From Mactromeris polynyma (Eukaryota > Mollusca > Bivalvia > Venerida > Mactridae), in NCBI GenBank assembly GCA_032209605.1, contig JASFXZ010000003.1, positions 10,666,807-10,730,806 of the forward strand: a DNA stretch of 64,000 bases. Reading direction: 5' to 3'. This document shows, in pieces, positions 1-14,300 of this stretch. The notes beneath the pieces were generated by a model that worked only from the letters and a program-made list of their open reading frames with translations, was not told the origin of the DNA and did no database searches. The position numbers and the translations under genes are program-made. Each line of letters starts with the position of its first letter. The stretch's first letter is position 1.

Positions 1-1089
1 ATACCATGTCTGTATACAAGGGAGGTAATAAACAGTTTACGTCAATACAACGTTTTTGAATTCCGCTATCGAACTTAAATAACACTGTTTGCTTTTGGCG
101 GAAATATAATTATATCGTAAATATACCGTTACTTACGTATTCTTGTTTGTACATCGAATTGCAAGAGGAATTATACAGTTCGCTAATCCGATAAATTGTT
201 CATTGTAAATACAGTCACTATGATGCATATCATTAAGTCAGTAGGATTGAAATCGTTGATTATTTGGTAGTATGAAATGCGTTATTTATAAAGATATTGT
301 CTTGGAATGTATAACATCAATGAACAGTCATACTTGCTTTTTTTGGATAAATTTGAGATTTAATTTTTTATAATCCCGTCATTGCATTTGTTGTTTAAAA
401 CGTTACTTTTTACATATATGTCAAGTGTTTCAGAGTTGCGTTACTCTCATATTGTGTAATGTCGATTACATTGTTTACATCACAGCATTCTGAGGGACGC
501 GATGTTGTCGGCAGGATACTGAATGAAATAAAAGCAAAAGCAATGGACGGATTACATTTTAAATGACCGCGTGACACAGATGAGTCTTTTTTCAAGCTTT
601 GGCTTGAATATGATCTATCGGCAAAAATAATAACTTTCTGGGTATTGAACCGGTATATTGCTACCTGATGAACGTCTGTGGTGCGGAGTATATATTTACA
701 AACAATTAAAAAAGTAAAGAATACCTCGGGTGAGAGTCGAACTGGTGCTAAACTTTTCAATAATACATCTAAATACAGAACGTTTAACCGACTGAGTTAT
801 AGAGGCACACACAGTCTAGTTCTATGTAATTTATTGCTCATGTACACTGGGCTTGTGAATAGGTATTTACCATTTCACGCTGAGAGATGGCTTGCGTTTT
901 CCAACATAACAAGAGAAACCCGAAGTCCATGCTTTACAATGGAATATGTGTATTTGTTACACGGATAAAAGGAATTTTATTGCTATGACCTTTAATTTAC
1001 ACGCTTCAATATTCCCTTCATCGAGCCTCTTGTTTCGGACGCATGCAGGAACTGGAGTGTTCTATGTGTAGCTAGCTTCTACGTGACAG

Positions 1090-1097
1090 TATAAATA
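1090..1097 (+). promoter_or_regulatory. TATA-box-like string repeated in every macrosatellite unit
   Basis: TATAAATA lies 50 bp upstream of an ATG (1147) that opens a 116-codon frame ending at 1497. The same arrangement recurs in all ten units. In AT-rich DNA this can arise by chance, and the downstream frame shows mostly non-synonymous differences between copies (for example near 6945, 18277 and 18415). I treat it as a possible promoter for a non-coding transcript at most. Confidence 0.2.
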
Positions 1098-2267
1098 TGT
1101 AAGAAGGCTGATTCTCCGCATTGGATTCGTACCAGTGTTTATTTATATGCAAATTTATATTGTAGAAATTACGAAAACCCGTTGCCGCGAGGATGTCAAC
1201 GATGTTACTTCACATAAAAATATTAGCCAGCATGAAATAATGTTCACAGTTCGGTCTTTTCATCTTCATTTCACTGTAAAATCGGGTATAGTATTGCTAA
1301 CCGTCGTTTGCAGAGATTCATATCGCCATCATATCGAGCTAACCTACAGTTGGAATCATTTTTGTTATTTTATACCAGCTCCGAATACAGTATTCATTAA
1401 ACGAACGAAAGACAACGTGCACACCCGTAAAAATACCTTGCTGCGATCAAAGATAAAGCACCAGGGTGCAAAGCTGGTTATATATGAATGTATGTAGTAA
1501 GTTCTTCTTCAAATAATTTTATTAGATTTTCTTTTCATAGGATTATTATTACGCGGTAATTGTTTTTCTTAGGTTATGTCAGTTTCTTGAGACCTCGCAG
1601 TCTTTTACAGGTTGTACCTGAATTGGTATGTTCAGCAGGATATACACGCACACGTACCATGTTTCATTTATATTGCAAAAACTACAGGTATCATTCGATG
1701 CTTGAATGTCCGTCCGTCTGTTTATCTGTACTGTCTGCATTGTAATTATAACGTAAGTATATACCAAACGGGCTTGCGTTTGTGGAATTCTGGTTATGTT
1801 TTACGTCATTACTAATGTTTAACTATATATCTGTGAGAATCTACTTTCAAATTTGCAACCACGATACTAATTAACCCTAAATACTCGATCGAAAACCTGT
1901 GACAATCGGTAGTAACCAGATTGGTCGACACGATCATCTTTGTACGCCACATACTGGAAACGTCAAATGCGTTACTTGATGTTGATTACCAAAGTATAAT
2001 TCAGTTACCAGCATTATCCTGCGTTTCCAAACCATTCCATTTACTGCACACACGGCAATGCAATTGAACAATTGAACAATTAGTTAATATGTTCATCATC
2101 ATTAGCAATTGCCCTGCACTGACTGTTTTAATTGTAAATACTTTATTTTGTTATTTCACTAAAATGTTATATTTTACTTGAATGTGAAATTCCTATATTG
2201 CGTACACAACACATGTTGTCAACAAATACCAAGTTGAAAGTTAACCCATACTGGCGCGTTGAGTATA

Positions 2268-2370
2268 GGTTATAGCTCATATATTGGAATTATAAGCAAA
2301 CTAAGTGCAAGGACGCGTCAGCGACAGCAGCACTAAATATGTTTATAATTCTAATATGTTAGTTATAACC
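2268..2370 (+). other. Conserved 31-bp-stem hairpin in each satellite unit
   Basis: Arm 2268-2298 pairs with arm 2340-2370 over 31 positions. Pairing is Watson-Crick except four G-U wobbles and one mismatch if the plus strand is the RNA. The 41-nt loop (2299-2339) contains a further pairing AGTGC (2304-2308) with GCACT (2330-2334). The fold recurs at the same unit position in all ten units (for example 5108-5210 and 7956-8058). On the minus strand the four wobbles would be C-A mismatches, so the fold favours a plus-strand transcript. It could be a structured satellite RNA, a small-RNA precursor or a relic of an inverted-repeat element. Confidence 0.6.
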
Positions 2371-5300
2371 GGCTTATAGTTTACAGTCATAGTGATCACT
2401 TACCAGATTTACTTAATGAAAACACTTAATAGATATTGTGCGAAATGCCATAATAAATGGATTAGTTAATCAAACATTTGAAGATTTCTGGATGCTTATT
2501 CGATGTAAGACACAGGAAGAGGCGGAGTGATCTATAAGTAAATGAAAGTGTACAAACGCAGTTAGAAATGCACACATTAAGTGAACAACTCCATGTTGGT
2601 TGTTTGAACAAAAACTCTATCACCAAATGCAGTAACTACATTTAGGATGGTTAAATCAATACGGTATAATACACCCCCTACGCCCCAAGCTTGGTGTAAA
2701 TATATTATCCTGGTTAATGCATTTCGACAGACTTTTCTGAAAATTCAGTTCTTCCTATCAATGGCCAAAATTTGTTTTGTTCTTGTATCTGATATGAAAT
2801 TTGATTCCTGATACTTTATTCCTAATGCCAAAATCTAGAAATACCATGTCTGTATACAAGGGAGGTAATAAACAGTTTACGTCAATACAACGTTTTTGAA
2901 TTCCGCTATCGAACTTAAATAACACTGTTTGCTTTTGGCGGAAATATAATTATATCGTAAATATACCGTTACTTACGTATTCTTGTTTGTACATCGAATT
3001 GCAAGAGGAATTATACAGTTCGCTAATCCGATAAATTGTTCATTGTAAATACAGTCACTATGATGCATATCATTAAGTCAGTAGGATTGAAATCGTTGAT
3101 TATTTGGTAGTATGAAATGCGTTATTTATAAAGATATTGTCTTGGAATGTATAACATCAATGAACAGTCATACTTGCTTTTTTTGGATAAATTTGAGATT
3201 TAATTTTTTATAATCCCGTCATTGCATTTGTTGTTTAAAACGTTACTTTTTACATATATGTCAAGTGTTTCAGAGTTGCGTTACTCTCATATTGTGTAAT
3301 GTCGATTACATTGTTTACATCACAGCATTCTGAGGGACGCGATGTTGTCGGCAGGATACTGAATGAAATAAAAGCAAAAGCAATGGACGGATTCCATTTT
3401 AAATGACCGCGTGACACAGATGAGTCTTTTTTCAAGCTTTGGCTTGAATATGATCTATCGGCAAAAATAATAACTTTCTGGGTATTGAACCGGTATATTG
3501 CTACCTGATGAACGTCTGTGGTGCGGAGTATATATTTACAAACAATTAAAAAAGTAAAGAATACCTCGGGTGAGAGTCGAACTGGTGCTAAACTTTTCAA
3601 TAATACATCTAAATACAGAACGTTTAACCGACTGAGTTATAGAGGCACACACAGTCTAGTTCTATGTAATTTATTGCTCATGTACACTGGGCTTGTGAAT
3701 AGGTATTTACCATTTCACGCTGAGAGATGGCTTGCGTTTTCCAACATAACAAGAGAAACCCGAAGTCCATGCTTTACAATGGAATATGTGTATTTGTTAC
3801 ACGGATAAAAGGAATTTTATTGCTATGACCTTTAATTTACACGCTTCAATATTCCCTTCATCGAGCCTCTTGTTTCGGACGCATGCAGGAACTGGAGTGT
3901 TCTATGTGTAGCTAGCTTCTACGTGACAGTATAAATATGTAAGAAGGCTGATTCTCCGCATTGGATTCGTACCAGTGTTTATTTATATGCAAATTTATAT
4001 TGTAGAAATTACGAAAACCCGTTGCCGCGAGGATGTCAACGATGTTACTTCACATAAAAATATTAGCCAGCATGAAATAATGTTCACAGTTCGGTCTTTT
4101 CATCTTCATTTCACTGTAAAATCGGGTATAGTATTGCTAACCGTCGTTTGCAGAGATTCATATCGCCATCATATCGAGCTAACCTACAGTTGGAATCATT
4201 TTTGTTATTTTATACCAGCTCCGAATACAGTATTCATTAAACGAACGAAAGACAACGTGCACACCCGTAAAAATACCTTGCTGCGATCAAAGATAAAGCA
4301 CCAGGGTGCAAAGCTGGTTATATATGAATGTATGTAGTAAGTTCTTCTTCAAATAATTTTATTAGATTTTCTTTTCATAGGATTATTATTACGCGGTAAT
4401 TGTTTTTCTTAGGTTATGTCAGTTTCTTGAGACCTCGCAGTCTTTTACAGGTTGTACCTGAATTGGTATGTTCAGCAGGATATACACGCACACGTACCAT
4501 GTTTCATTTATATTGCAAAAACTACAGGTATCATTCGATGCTTGAATGTCCGTCCGTCTGTTTATCTGTACTGTCTGCATTGTAATTATAACGTAAGTAT
4601 ATACCAAACGGGCTTGCGTTTGTGGAATTCTGGTTATGTTTTACGTCATTACTAATGTTTAACTATATATCTGTGAGAATCTACTTTCAAATTTGCAACC
4701 ACGATACTAATTAACCCTAAATACTCGATCGAAAACCTGTGACAATCGGTAGTAACCAGATTGGTCGACACGATCATCTTTGTACGCCACATACTGGAAA
4801 CGTCAAATGCGTTACTTGATGTTGATTACCAAAGTATAATTCAGTTACCAGCATTATCCTGCGTTTCCAAACCATTCCATTTACTGCACACACGGCAATG
4901 CAATTGAACAATTGAACAATTAGTTAATATGTTCATCATCATTAGCAATTGCCCTGCACTGACTGTTTTAATTGTAAATACTTTATTTTGTTATTTCACT
5001 AAAATGTTATATTTTACTTGAATGTGAAATTCCTATATTGCGTACACAACACATGTTGTCAACAAATACCAAGTTGAAAGTTAACCCATACTGGCGCGTT
5101 GAGTATAGGTTATAGCTCATATATTGGAATTATAAGCAAACTAAGTGCAAGGACGCGTCAGCGACAGCAGCACTAAATATGTATATAATTCTAATATGTT
5201 AGTTATAACCGGCTTATAGTTTACAGTCATAGTGATCACTTACCAGATTTACTTAATGAAAACACTTAATAGATATTGTGCGAAATGCCATAATAAATGG

Positions 5301-5680
5301 ATTAGTTAATCAAACATTTGAAGATTTCTGGATGCTTATTCGATGTAAGACACAGGAAGAGGCGGAGTGATCTATAAGTAAATGAAAGTGTACAAACGCA
5401 GTTAGAAATGCACACATTAAGTGAACAACTCCATGTTGGTTGTTTGAACAAAAACTCTATCACCAAATGCAGTAACTACATTTAGGATGGTTAAATCAAT
5501 ACGGTATAATACACCCCCTACGCCCCAAGCTTGGTGTAAATATATTATCCTGGTTAATGCATTTCGACAGACTTTTCTGAAAATTCAGTTCTTCCTATCA
5601 ATGGCCAAAATTTGTTTTGTTCTTGTATCTGATATGAAATTTGATTCCTGATACTTTATTCCTAATGCCAAAATCTAGAA

Positions 5681-8600
5681 ATACCATGTCTGTATACAAG
5701 GGAGGTAATAAACAGTTTACGTCAATACAACGTTTTTGAATTCCGCTATCGAACTTAAATAACACTGTTTGCTTTTGGCGGAAATATAATTATATCGTAA
5801 ATATACCGTTACTTACGTATTCTTGTTTGTACATCGAATTGCAAGAGGAATTATACAGTTCGCTAATGCGATAAATTGTTCATTGTAAATACAGTCACTA
5901 TGATGCATATCATTAAGTCAGTAGGATTGAAATCGTTGATTATTTGGTAGTATGAAATGCGTTATTTATAAAGATATTGTCTTGGAATGTATAACATCAA
6001 TGAACAGTCATACTTGCTTTTTTTGGATAAATTTGAGATTTAATTTTTTATAATCCCGTCATTGCATTTGTTGTTTAAAACGTTACTTTTTACATATATG
6101 TCAAGTGTTTCAGAGTTGCGTTACTCTCATATTGTGTAATGTCGATTACATTGTTTACATCACAGCATTCTGAGGGACGCGATGTTGTCGGCAGGATACT
6201 GAATGAAATAAAAGCAAAAGCAATGGACGGATTACATTTTAAATGACCGCGTAACACAGATGAGTCTTTTTTCAAGCTTTGGCTTGAATATGATCTATCG
6301 GCAAAAATAATAACTTTCTGGGTATTGAACCGGTATATTGCTACCTGATGAACGTCTGTGGTGCGGAGTATATATTTACAAACAATTAAAAAAGTAAAGA
6401 ATACCTCGGGTGAGAGTCGAACTGGTGCTAAACTTTTCAATAATACATCTAAATACAGAACGTTTAACCGGCTGAGTTATAGAGGCACACACAGTCTAGT
6501 TCTATGTAATTTATTGCTCATGTACACTGGGCTTGTGAATAGGTATTTACCATTTCACGCTGAGAGATGGCTTGCGTTTTCCAACATAACAAGAGAAACC
6601 CGAAGTCCATGCTTTACAATGGAATATGTGTATTTGTTACACGGATAAAAGGAATTTTATTGCTATGACCTTTAATTTACACGCTTCAATATTCCCTTCA
6701 TCGAGCCTCTTGTTTCGGACGCATGCAGGAACTGGAGTGTTCTATGTGTAGCTAGCTTCTACGTGACAGTATAAATATGTAAGAAGGCTGATTCTCCGCA
6801 TTGGATTCGTACCAGTGTTTATTTATATGCAAATTTATATTGTAGAAATTACGAAAACCCGTTGCCGCGAGGATGTCAACGATGTTACTTCACATAAAAA
6901 TATTAGCCAGCATGAAATAATGTTCACAGTTCGGTCTTTTCATCGTCATTTCACTGTAAAATCGGGTATAGTATTGCTAACCGTCGTTTGCAGAGATTCA
7001 TATCGCCATCATATCGAGCTAACCTACAGTTGGAATCATTTTTGTTATTTTATACCAGCTCCGAATACAGTATTCATTAAACGAACGAAAGACAACGTGC
7101 ACACCCGTAAAAATACCTTGCTGCGATCAAAGATAAAGCACCAGGGTGCAAAGCTGGTTATATATGAATGTATGTAGTAAGTTCTTCTTCAAATAATTTT
7201 ATTAGATTTTCTTTTCATAGGATTATTATTACGCGGTAATTGTTTTTCTTAGGTTATGTCAGTTTCTTGAGACCTCGCAGTCTTTTACAGGTAGTCAGGT
7301 TGTACCTGAATTGGTATGTTCAGCAGGATATACACGCACACGTACCATGTTTCATTTATATTGCAAAAACTACAGGTATCATTCGATGCTTGAATGTCCG
7401 TCCGTCTGTTTATCTGTACTGTCTGCATTGTAATTATAACGTAAGTATATACCAAACGGGCTTGCGTTTGTGGAATTCTGGTTATGTTTTACGTCATTAC
7501 TAATGTTTAACTATATATCTGTGAGAATCTACTTTCAAATTTGCAACCACGATACTAATTAACCCTAAATACTCGATCGAAAACCTGTGACAATCGGTAG
7601 TAACCAGATTGGTCGACACGATCATCTTTGTACGCCACATACTGGAAACGTCAAATGCGTTACTTGATGTTGATTACCAAAGTATAATTCAGTTACCAGC
7701 ATTATCCTGCGTTTCCAAACCATTCCATTTACTGCACACACGGCAATGCAATTGAACAATTGAACAATTAGTTAATATGTTCATCATCATTAGCAATTGC
7801 CCTGCACTGACTGTTTTAATTGTAAATACTTTATTTTGTTATTTCACTAAAATGTTATATTTTACTTGAATGTGAAATTCCTATATTGCGTACACAACAC
7901 ATGTTGTCAACAAATACCAAGTTGAAAGTTAACCCATACTGGCGCGTTGAGTATAGGCTATAGCTCATATATTGGAATTATAAGCAAACTAAGTGCAAGG
8001 ACGCGTCAGCGACAGCAGCACTAAATATGTTTATAATTCTAATATGTTAGTTATAACCGGCTTATAGTTTACAGTCATAGTGATCACTTACCAGATTTAC
8101 TTAATGAAAACACTTAATAGATATTGTGCGAAATGCCATAATAAATGGATTAGTTAATCAAACATTTGAAGATTTCTGGATGCTTATTCGATGTAAGACA
8201 CAGGAAGAGGCGGAGTGATCTATAAGTAAATGAAAGTGTACAAACGCAGTTAGAAATGCACACATTAAGTGAACAACTCCATGTTGGTTGTTTGAACAAA
8301 AACTCTATCACCAAATGCAGTAACTACATTTAGGATGGTTAAATCAATACGGTATAATACACCCCCTACGCCCCAAGCTTGGTGTAAATATATTATCCTG
8401 GTTAATGCATTTCGACAGACTTTTCTGAAAATTCAGTTCTTCCTATCAATGGCCAAAATTTGTTTTGTTCTTGTATCTGATATGAAATTTGATTCCTGAT
8501 ACTTTATTCCTAATGCCAAAATCTAGAAATACCATGTCTGTATACAAGGGAGGTAATAAACAGTTTACGTCAATACAACGTTTTTGAATTCCGCTATCGA

Positions 8601-11376
8601 ACTTAAATAACACTGTTTGCTTTTGGCGGAAATATAATTATATCGTAAATATACCGTTACTTACGTATTCTTGTTTGTACATCGAATTGCAAGAGGAATT
8701 ATACAGTTCGCTAATGCGATAAATTGTTCATTGTAAATACAGTCACTATGATGCATATCATTAAGTCAGTAGGATTGAAATCGTTGATTATTTGGTAGTA
8801 TGAAATGCGTTATTTATAAAGATATTGTCTTGGAATGTATAACATCAATGAACAGTCATACTTGCTTTTTTTGGATAAATTTGAGATTTAATTTTTTATA
8901 ATCCCGTCATTGCATTTGTTGTTTAAAACGTTACTTTTTACATATATGTCAAGTGTTTCAGAGTTGCGTTACTCTCATATTGTGTAATGTCGATTACATT
9001 GTTTACATCACAGCATTCTGAGGGACGCGATGTTGTCGGCAGGATACTGAATGAAATAAAAGGAAAAGCAATGGACGGATTACATTTTAAATGACCGCGT
9101 GACACAGATGAGTCTTTTTTCAAGCTTTGGCTTGAATATGATCTATCGGCAAAAATAATAACTTTCTGGGTATTGAACCGGTATATTGCTACCTGATGAA
9201 CGTCTGTGGTGCGGAGTATATATTTACAAACAATTAAAAAAGTAAAGAATACCTCGGGTGAGAGTCGAACTGGTGCTAAACTTTTCAATAATACATCTAA
9301 ATACAGAACGTTTAACCGACTGAGTTATAGAGGCACACACAGTCTAGTTCTATGTAATTTATTGCTCATGTACACTGGGCTTGTGAATAGGTATTTACCA
9401 TTTCACGCTGAGAGATGGCTTGCGTTTTCCAACATAACAAGAGAAACCCGAAGTCCATGCTTTACAATGGAATATGTGTATTTGTTACACGGATAAAAGG
9501 AATTTTATTGCTATGACCTTTAATTTACACGCTTCAATATTCCCTTCATCGAGCCTCTTGTTTCGGACGCATGCAGGAACTGGAGTGTTCTATGTGTAGC
9601 TAGCTTCTACGTGACAGTATAAATATGTAAGAAGGCTGATTCTCCGCATTGGATTCGTACCAGTGTTTATTTATATGCAAATTTATATTGTAGAAATTAC
9701 GAAAACCCGTTGCCGCGAGGATGTCAACGATGTTACTTCACATAAAAATATTAGCCAGCATGAAATAATGTTCACAGTTCGGTCTTTTCATCGTCATTTC
9801 ACTGTAAAATCGGGTATAGTATTGCTAACCGTCGTTTGCAGAGATTCATATCGCCATCATATCGAGCTAACCTACAGTTGGAATCATTTTTGTTATTTTA
9901 TACCAGCTCCGAATACAGTATTCATTAAACGAACGAAAGACAACGTGCACACCCGTAAAAATACCTTGCTGCGATCAAAGATAAAGCACCAGGGTGCAAA
10001 GCTGGTTATATATGAATGTATGTAGTAAGTTCTTCTTCAAATAATTTTATTAGATTTTCTTTTCATAGGATTATTATTACGCGGTAATTGTTTTTCTTAG
10101 GTTATGTCAGTTTCTTGAGACCTCGCAGTCTTTTACAGGTAGTCAGGTTGTACCTGAATTGGTATGTTCAGCAGGATATACACGCACACGTACCATGTTT
10201 CATTTATATTGCAAAAACTACAGGTATCATTCGATGCTTGAATGTCCGTCCGTCTGTTTATCTGTACTGTCTGCATTGTAATTATAACGTAAGTATATAC
10301 CAAACGGGCTTGCGTTTGTGGAATTCTGGTTATGTTTTACGTCATTACTAATGTTTAACTATATATCTGTGAGAATCTACTTTCAAATTTGCAACCACGA
10401 TACTAATTAACCCTAAATACTCGATCGAAAACCTGTGACAATCGGTAGTAACCAGATTGGTCGACACGATCATCTTTGTACGCCACATACTGGAAACGTC
10501 AAATGCGTTACTTGATGTTGATTACCAAAGTATAATTCAGTTACCAGCATTATCCTGCGTTTCCAAACCATTCCATTTACTGCACACACGGCAATGCAAT
10601 TGAACAATTGAACAATTAGTTAATATGTTCATCATCATTAGCAATTGCCCTGCACTGACTGTTTTAATTGTAAATACTTTATTTTGTTATTTCACTAAAA
10701 TGTTATATTTTACTTGAATGTGAAATTCCTATATTGCGTACACAACACATGTTGTCAACAAATACCAAGTTGAAAGTTAACCCATACTGGCGCGTTGAGT
10801 ATAGGCTATAGCTCATGTATTGGAATTATAAGCAAACTAAGTGCAAGGACGCGTCAGCGACAGCAGCACTAAATATGTTTATAATTCTAATATGTTAGTT
10901 ATAACCGGCTTATAGTTTACAGTCATAGTGATCACTTACCAGATTTACTTAATGAAAACACTTAATAGATATTGTGCGAAATGCCATAATAAATGGATTA
11001 GTTAATCAAACATTTGAAGATTTCTGGATGCTTATTCGATGTAAGACATAGGAAGAGGCGGAGTGATCTATAAGTAAATGAAAGTGTACAAACGCAGTTA
11101 GAAATGCACACATTAAGTGAACAACTCCATGTTGGTTGTTTGAACAAAAACTCTATCACCAAATGCAGTAACTACATTTAGGATGGTTAAATCAATACGG
11201 TATAATACACCCCCTACGCCCCAAGCTTGGTGTAAATATATTATCCTGGTTAATGCATTTCGACAGACTTTTCTGAAAATTCAGTTCTTCCTATCAATGG
11301 CCAAAATTTGTTTTGTTCTTGTATCTGATATGAAATTTGATTCCTGATACTTTATTCCTAATGCCAAAATCTAGAA
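5681..11376. repeat. Satellite units 3 and 4, subfamily with 8-bp insertion
   Basis: Units 3 and 4 share an 8-bp insertion GTAGTCAG (near 7291-7298 and 10139-10146) that duplicates part of the flanking CAGGT. They also share T-to-G in the CATCTTCATT stretch and GGTTATAG to GGCTATAG in the 5' arm of the hairpin. Adjacent units sharing private variants is the signature of local duplication by unequal exchange. Confidence 0.85.
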
Positions 11377-14300
11377 ATACCATGTCTGTATACAAGGGAG
11401 GTAATAAACAGTTTACGTCAATACAACGTTTTTGAATTCCGCTATCGAACTTAAATAACACTGTTTGCTTTTGGCGGAAATATAATTATATCGTAAATAT
11501 ACCGTTACTTACGTATTCTTGTTTGTACATCGAATTGCAAGAGGAATTATACAGTTCGCTAATGCGATAAATTGTTCATTGTAAATACAGTCACTATGAT
11601 GCATATCATTAAGTCAGTAGGATTGAAATCGTTGATTATTTGGTAGTATGAAATGCGTTATTTATAAAGATATTGTCTTGGAATGTATAACATCAATGAA
11701 CAGTCATACTTGCTTTTTTTGGATAAATTTGAGATTTAATTTTTTATAATCCCGTCATTGCATTTGTTGTTTAAAACGTTAATTTTTACATATATGTCAA
11801 GTGTTTCAGAGTTGCGTTACTCTCATATTGTGTAATGTCGATTACATTGTTTACATCACAGCATTCTGAGGGACGCGATGTTGTCGGCAGGATACTGAAT
11901 GAAATAAAAGCAAAAGCAATGGACGGATTACATTTTAAATGACCGCGTGACACAGATGAGTCTTTTTTCAAGCTTTGGCTTGAATATGATCTATCGGCAA
12001 AAATAATAACTTTCTGGGTATTGAACCGGTATATTGCTACCTGATGAACGTCTGTGGTGCGGAGTATATATTTACAAACAATTAAAAAAGTAAAGAATAC
12101 CTCGGGTGAGAGTCGAACTGGTGCTAAACTTTTCAATAATACATCTAAATACAGAACGTTTAACCGACTGAGTTATAGAGGCACACACAGTCTAGTTCTA
12201 TGTAATTTATTGCTCATGTACACTGGGCTTGTGAATAGGTATTTACCATTTCACGCTGAGAGATGGCTTGCGTTTTCCAACATGACAAGAGAAACCCGAA
12301 GTCCATGCTTTACAATGGAATATGTGTATTTGTTACACGGATAAAAGGAATTTTATTGCTATGACCTTTAATTTACACGCTTCAATATTCCCTTCATCGA
12401 GCCTCTTGTTTCGGACGCATGCAGGAACTGGAGTGTTCTATGTGTAGCTAGCTTCTACGTGACAGTATAAATATGTAAGAAGGCTGATTCTCCGCATTGG
12501 ATTCGTACCAGTGTTTATTTATATGCAAATTTATATTGTAGAAATTACGAAAACCCGTTGCCGCGAGGATGTCAATGATGTTACTTCACATAAAAATATT
12601 AGCCAGCATGAAATAATGTTCACAGTTCGGTCTTTTCATCTTCATTTCACTGTAAAATCGGGTATAGTATTGCTAACCGTCGTTTGCAGAGATTCATATC
12701 GCCATCATATCGAGCTAACCTACAGTTGGAATCATTTTTGTTATTTTATACCAGCTCCGAATACAGTATTCATTAAACGAACGAAAGACAACGTGCACAC
12801 CCGTAAAAATACCTTGCTGCGATCAAAGATAAAGCACCAGGGTGCAAAGCTGGTTATATATGAATGTATGTAGTAAGTTCTTCTTCAAATAATTTTATTA
12901 GATTTTCTTTTCATAGGATTATTATTACGCGGTAATTGTTTTTCTTAGGTCATGTCAGTTTCTTGAGACCTCGCAGTCTTTTACAGGTTGTACCTGAATT
13001 GGTATGTTCAGCAGGATATACACGCACACGTACCATGTTTCATTTATATTGCAAAAACTACAGGTATCATTCGATGCTTGAATGTCCGTCCGTCTGTTTA
13101 TCTGTACTGTCTGCATTGTAATTATAACGTAAGTATATACCAAACGGGCTTGCGTTTGTGGAATTCTGGTTATGTTTTACGTCATTACTAATGTTTAACT
13201 ATATATCTGTGAGAATCTACTTTCAAATTTGCAACCACGATACTAATTAACCCTAAATACTCGATCGAAAACCTGTGACAATCGGTAGTAACCAGATTGG
13301 TCGACACGATCATCTTTGTACGCCACATACTGGAAACGTCAAATGCGTTACTTGATGTTGATTACCAAAGTATAATTCAGTTACCAGCATTATCCTGCGT
13401 TTCCAAACCATTCCATTTACTGCACACACGGCAATGCAATTGAACAATTGAACAATTAGTTAATATGTTCATCATCATTAGCAATTGCCCTGCACTGACT
13501 GTTTTAATTGTAAATACTTTATTTTGTTATTTCACTAAAATGTTATATTTTACTTGAATGTGAAATTCCTATATTGCGTACACAACACATGTTGTCAACA
13601 AATACCAAGTTGAAAGTTAACCCATACTGGCGCGTTGAGTATAGGTTATAGCTCATATATTGGAATTATAAGCAAACTAAGTGCAAGGACGCGTCAGCGA
13701 CAGCAGCACTAAATATGTTTATAATTCTAATATGTTAGTTATAACCGGCTTATAGTTTACAGTCATAGTGATCACTTACCAGATTTACTTAATGAAAACA
13801 CTTAATAGATATTGTGCGAAATGCCATAATAAATGGATTAGTTAATCAAACATTTGAAGATTTCTGGATGCTTATTCGATGTAAGACACAGGAAGAGGCG
13901 GAGTGATCTATAAGTAAATGAAAGTGTACAAACGCAGTTAGAAATGCACACATTAAGTGAACAACTCCATGTTGGTTGTTTGAACAAAAACTCTATCACC
14001 AAATGCAGTAACTACATTTAGGATGGTTAAATCAATACGGTATAATACACCCCCTACGCCCCAAGCTTGGTGTAAATATATTATCCTGGTTAATGCATTT
14101 CGACAGACTTTTCTGAAAATTCAGTTCTTCCTATCAATGGCCAAAATTTGTTTTGTTCTTGTATCTGATATGAAATTTGATTCCTGATACTTTATTCCTA
14201 ATGCCAAAATCTAGAAATACCATGTCTGTATACAAGGGAGGTAATAAACAGTTTACGTCAATACAACGTTTTTGAATTCCGCTATCGAACTTAAATAACA

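Larger units (their letters stand above)
1..2840. repeat. Representative macrosatellite unit (unit 1)
   Basis: The unit is AT-rich with scattered GC-richer islands. It contains a TATAAATA string at 1090-1097, an open frame of 116 codons from the ATG at 1147, an intron-like GTAAGT...TTTTCATAG segment at 1497-1540, a strong fold-back at 2268-2370 and a 10-bp palindrome CCAAGCTTGG near 2686. I find no terminal inverted repeats, LTR-like ends, tRNA, 5S rRNA or transposase. Short open frames occur on both strands (for example minus 760-410 overlapping plus 678-968), but several begin at non-ATG codons. Function unknown. Confidence 0.8.

Noticed and set aside
700..770. Minus-strand GTTCGACTCTC string suggesting a tRNA B box in the satellite unit
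   Set aside because: Flanking bases do not pair as a T stem or acceptor stem, and no A box or anticodon arm lies at the right distance.
410..1815. Open frames of 61-120 codons in every satellite unit, some on opposite strands
   Set aside because: Several start at GTG or TTG, differences between units are mostly amino-acid changing, and no motif is recognisable. They recur only because the unit repeats.
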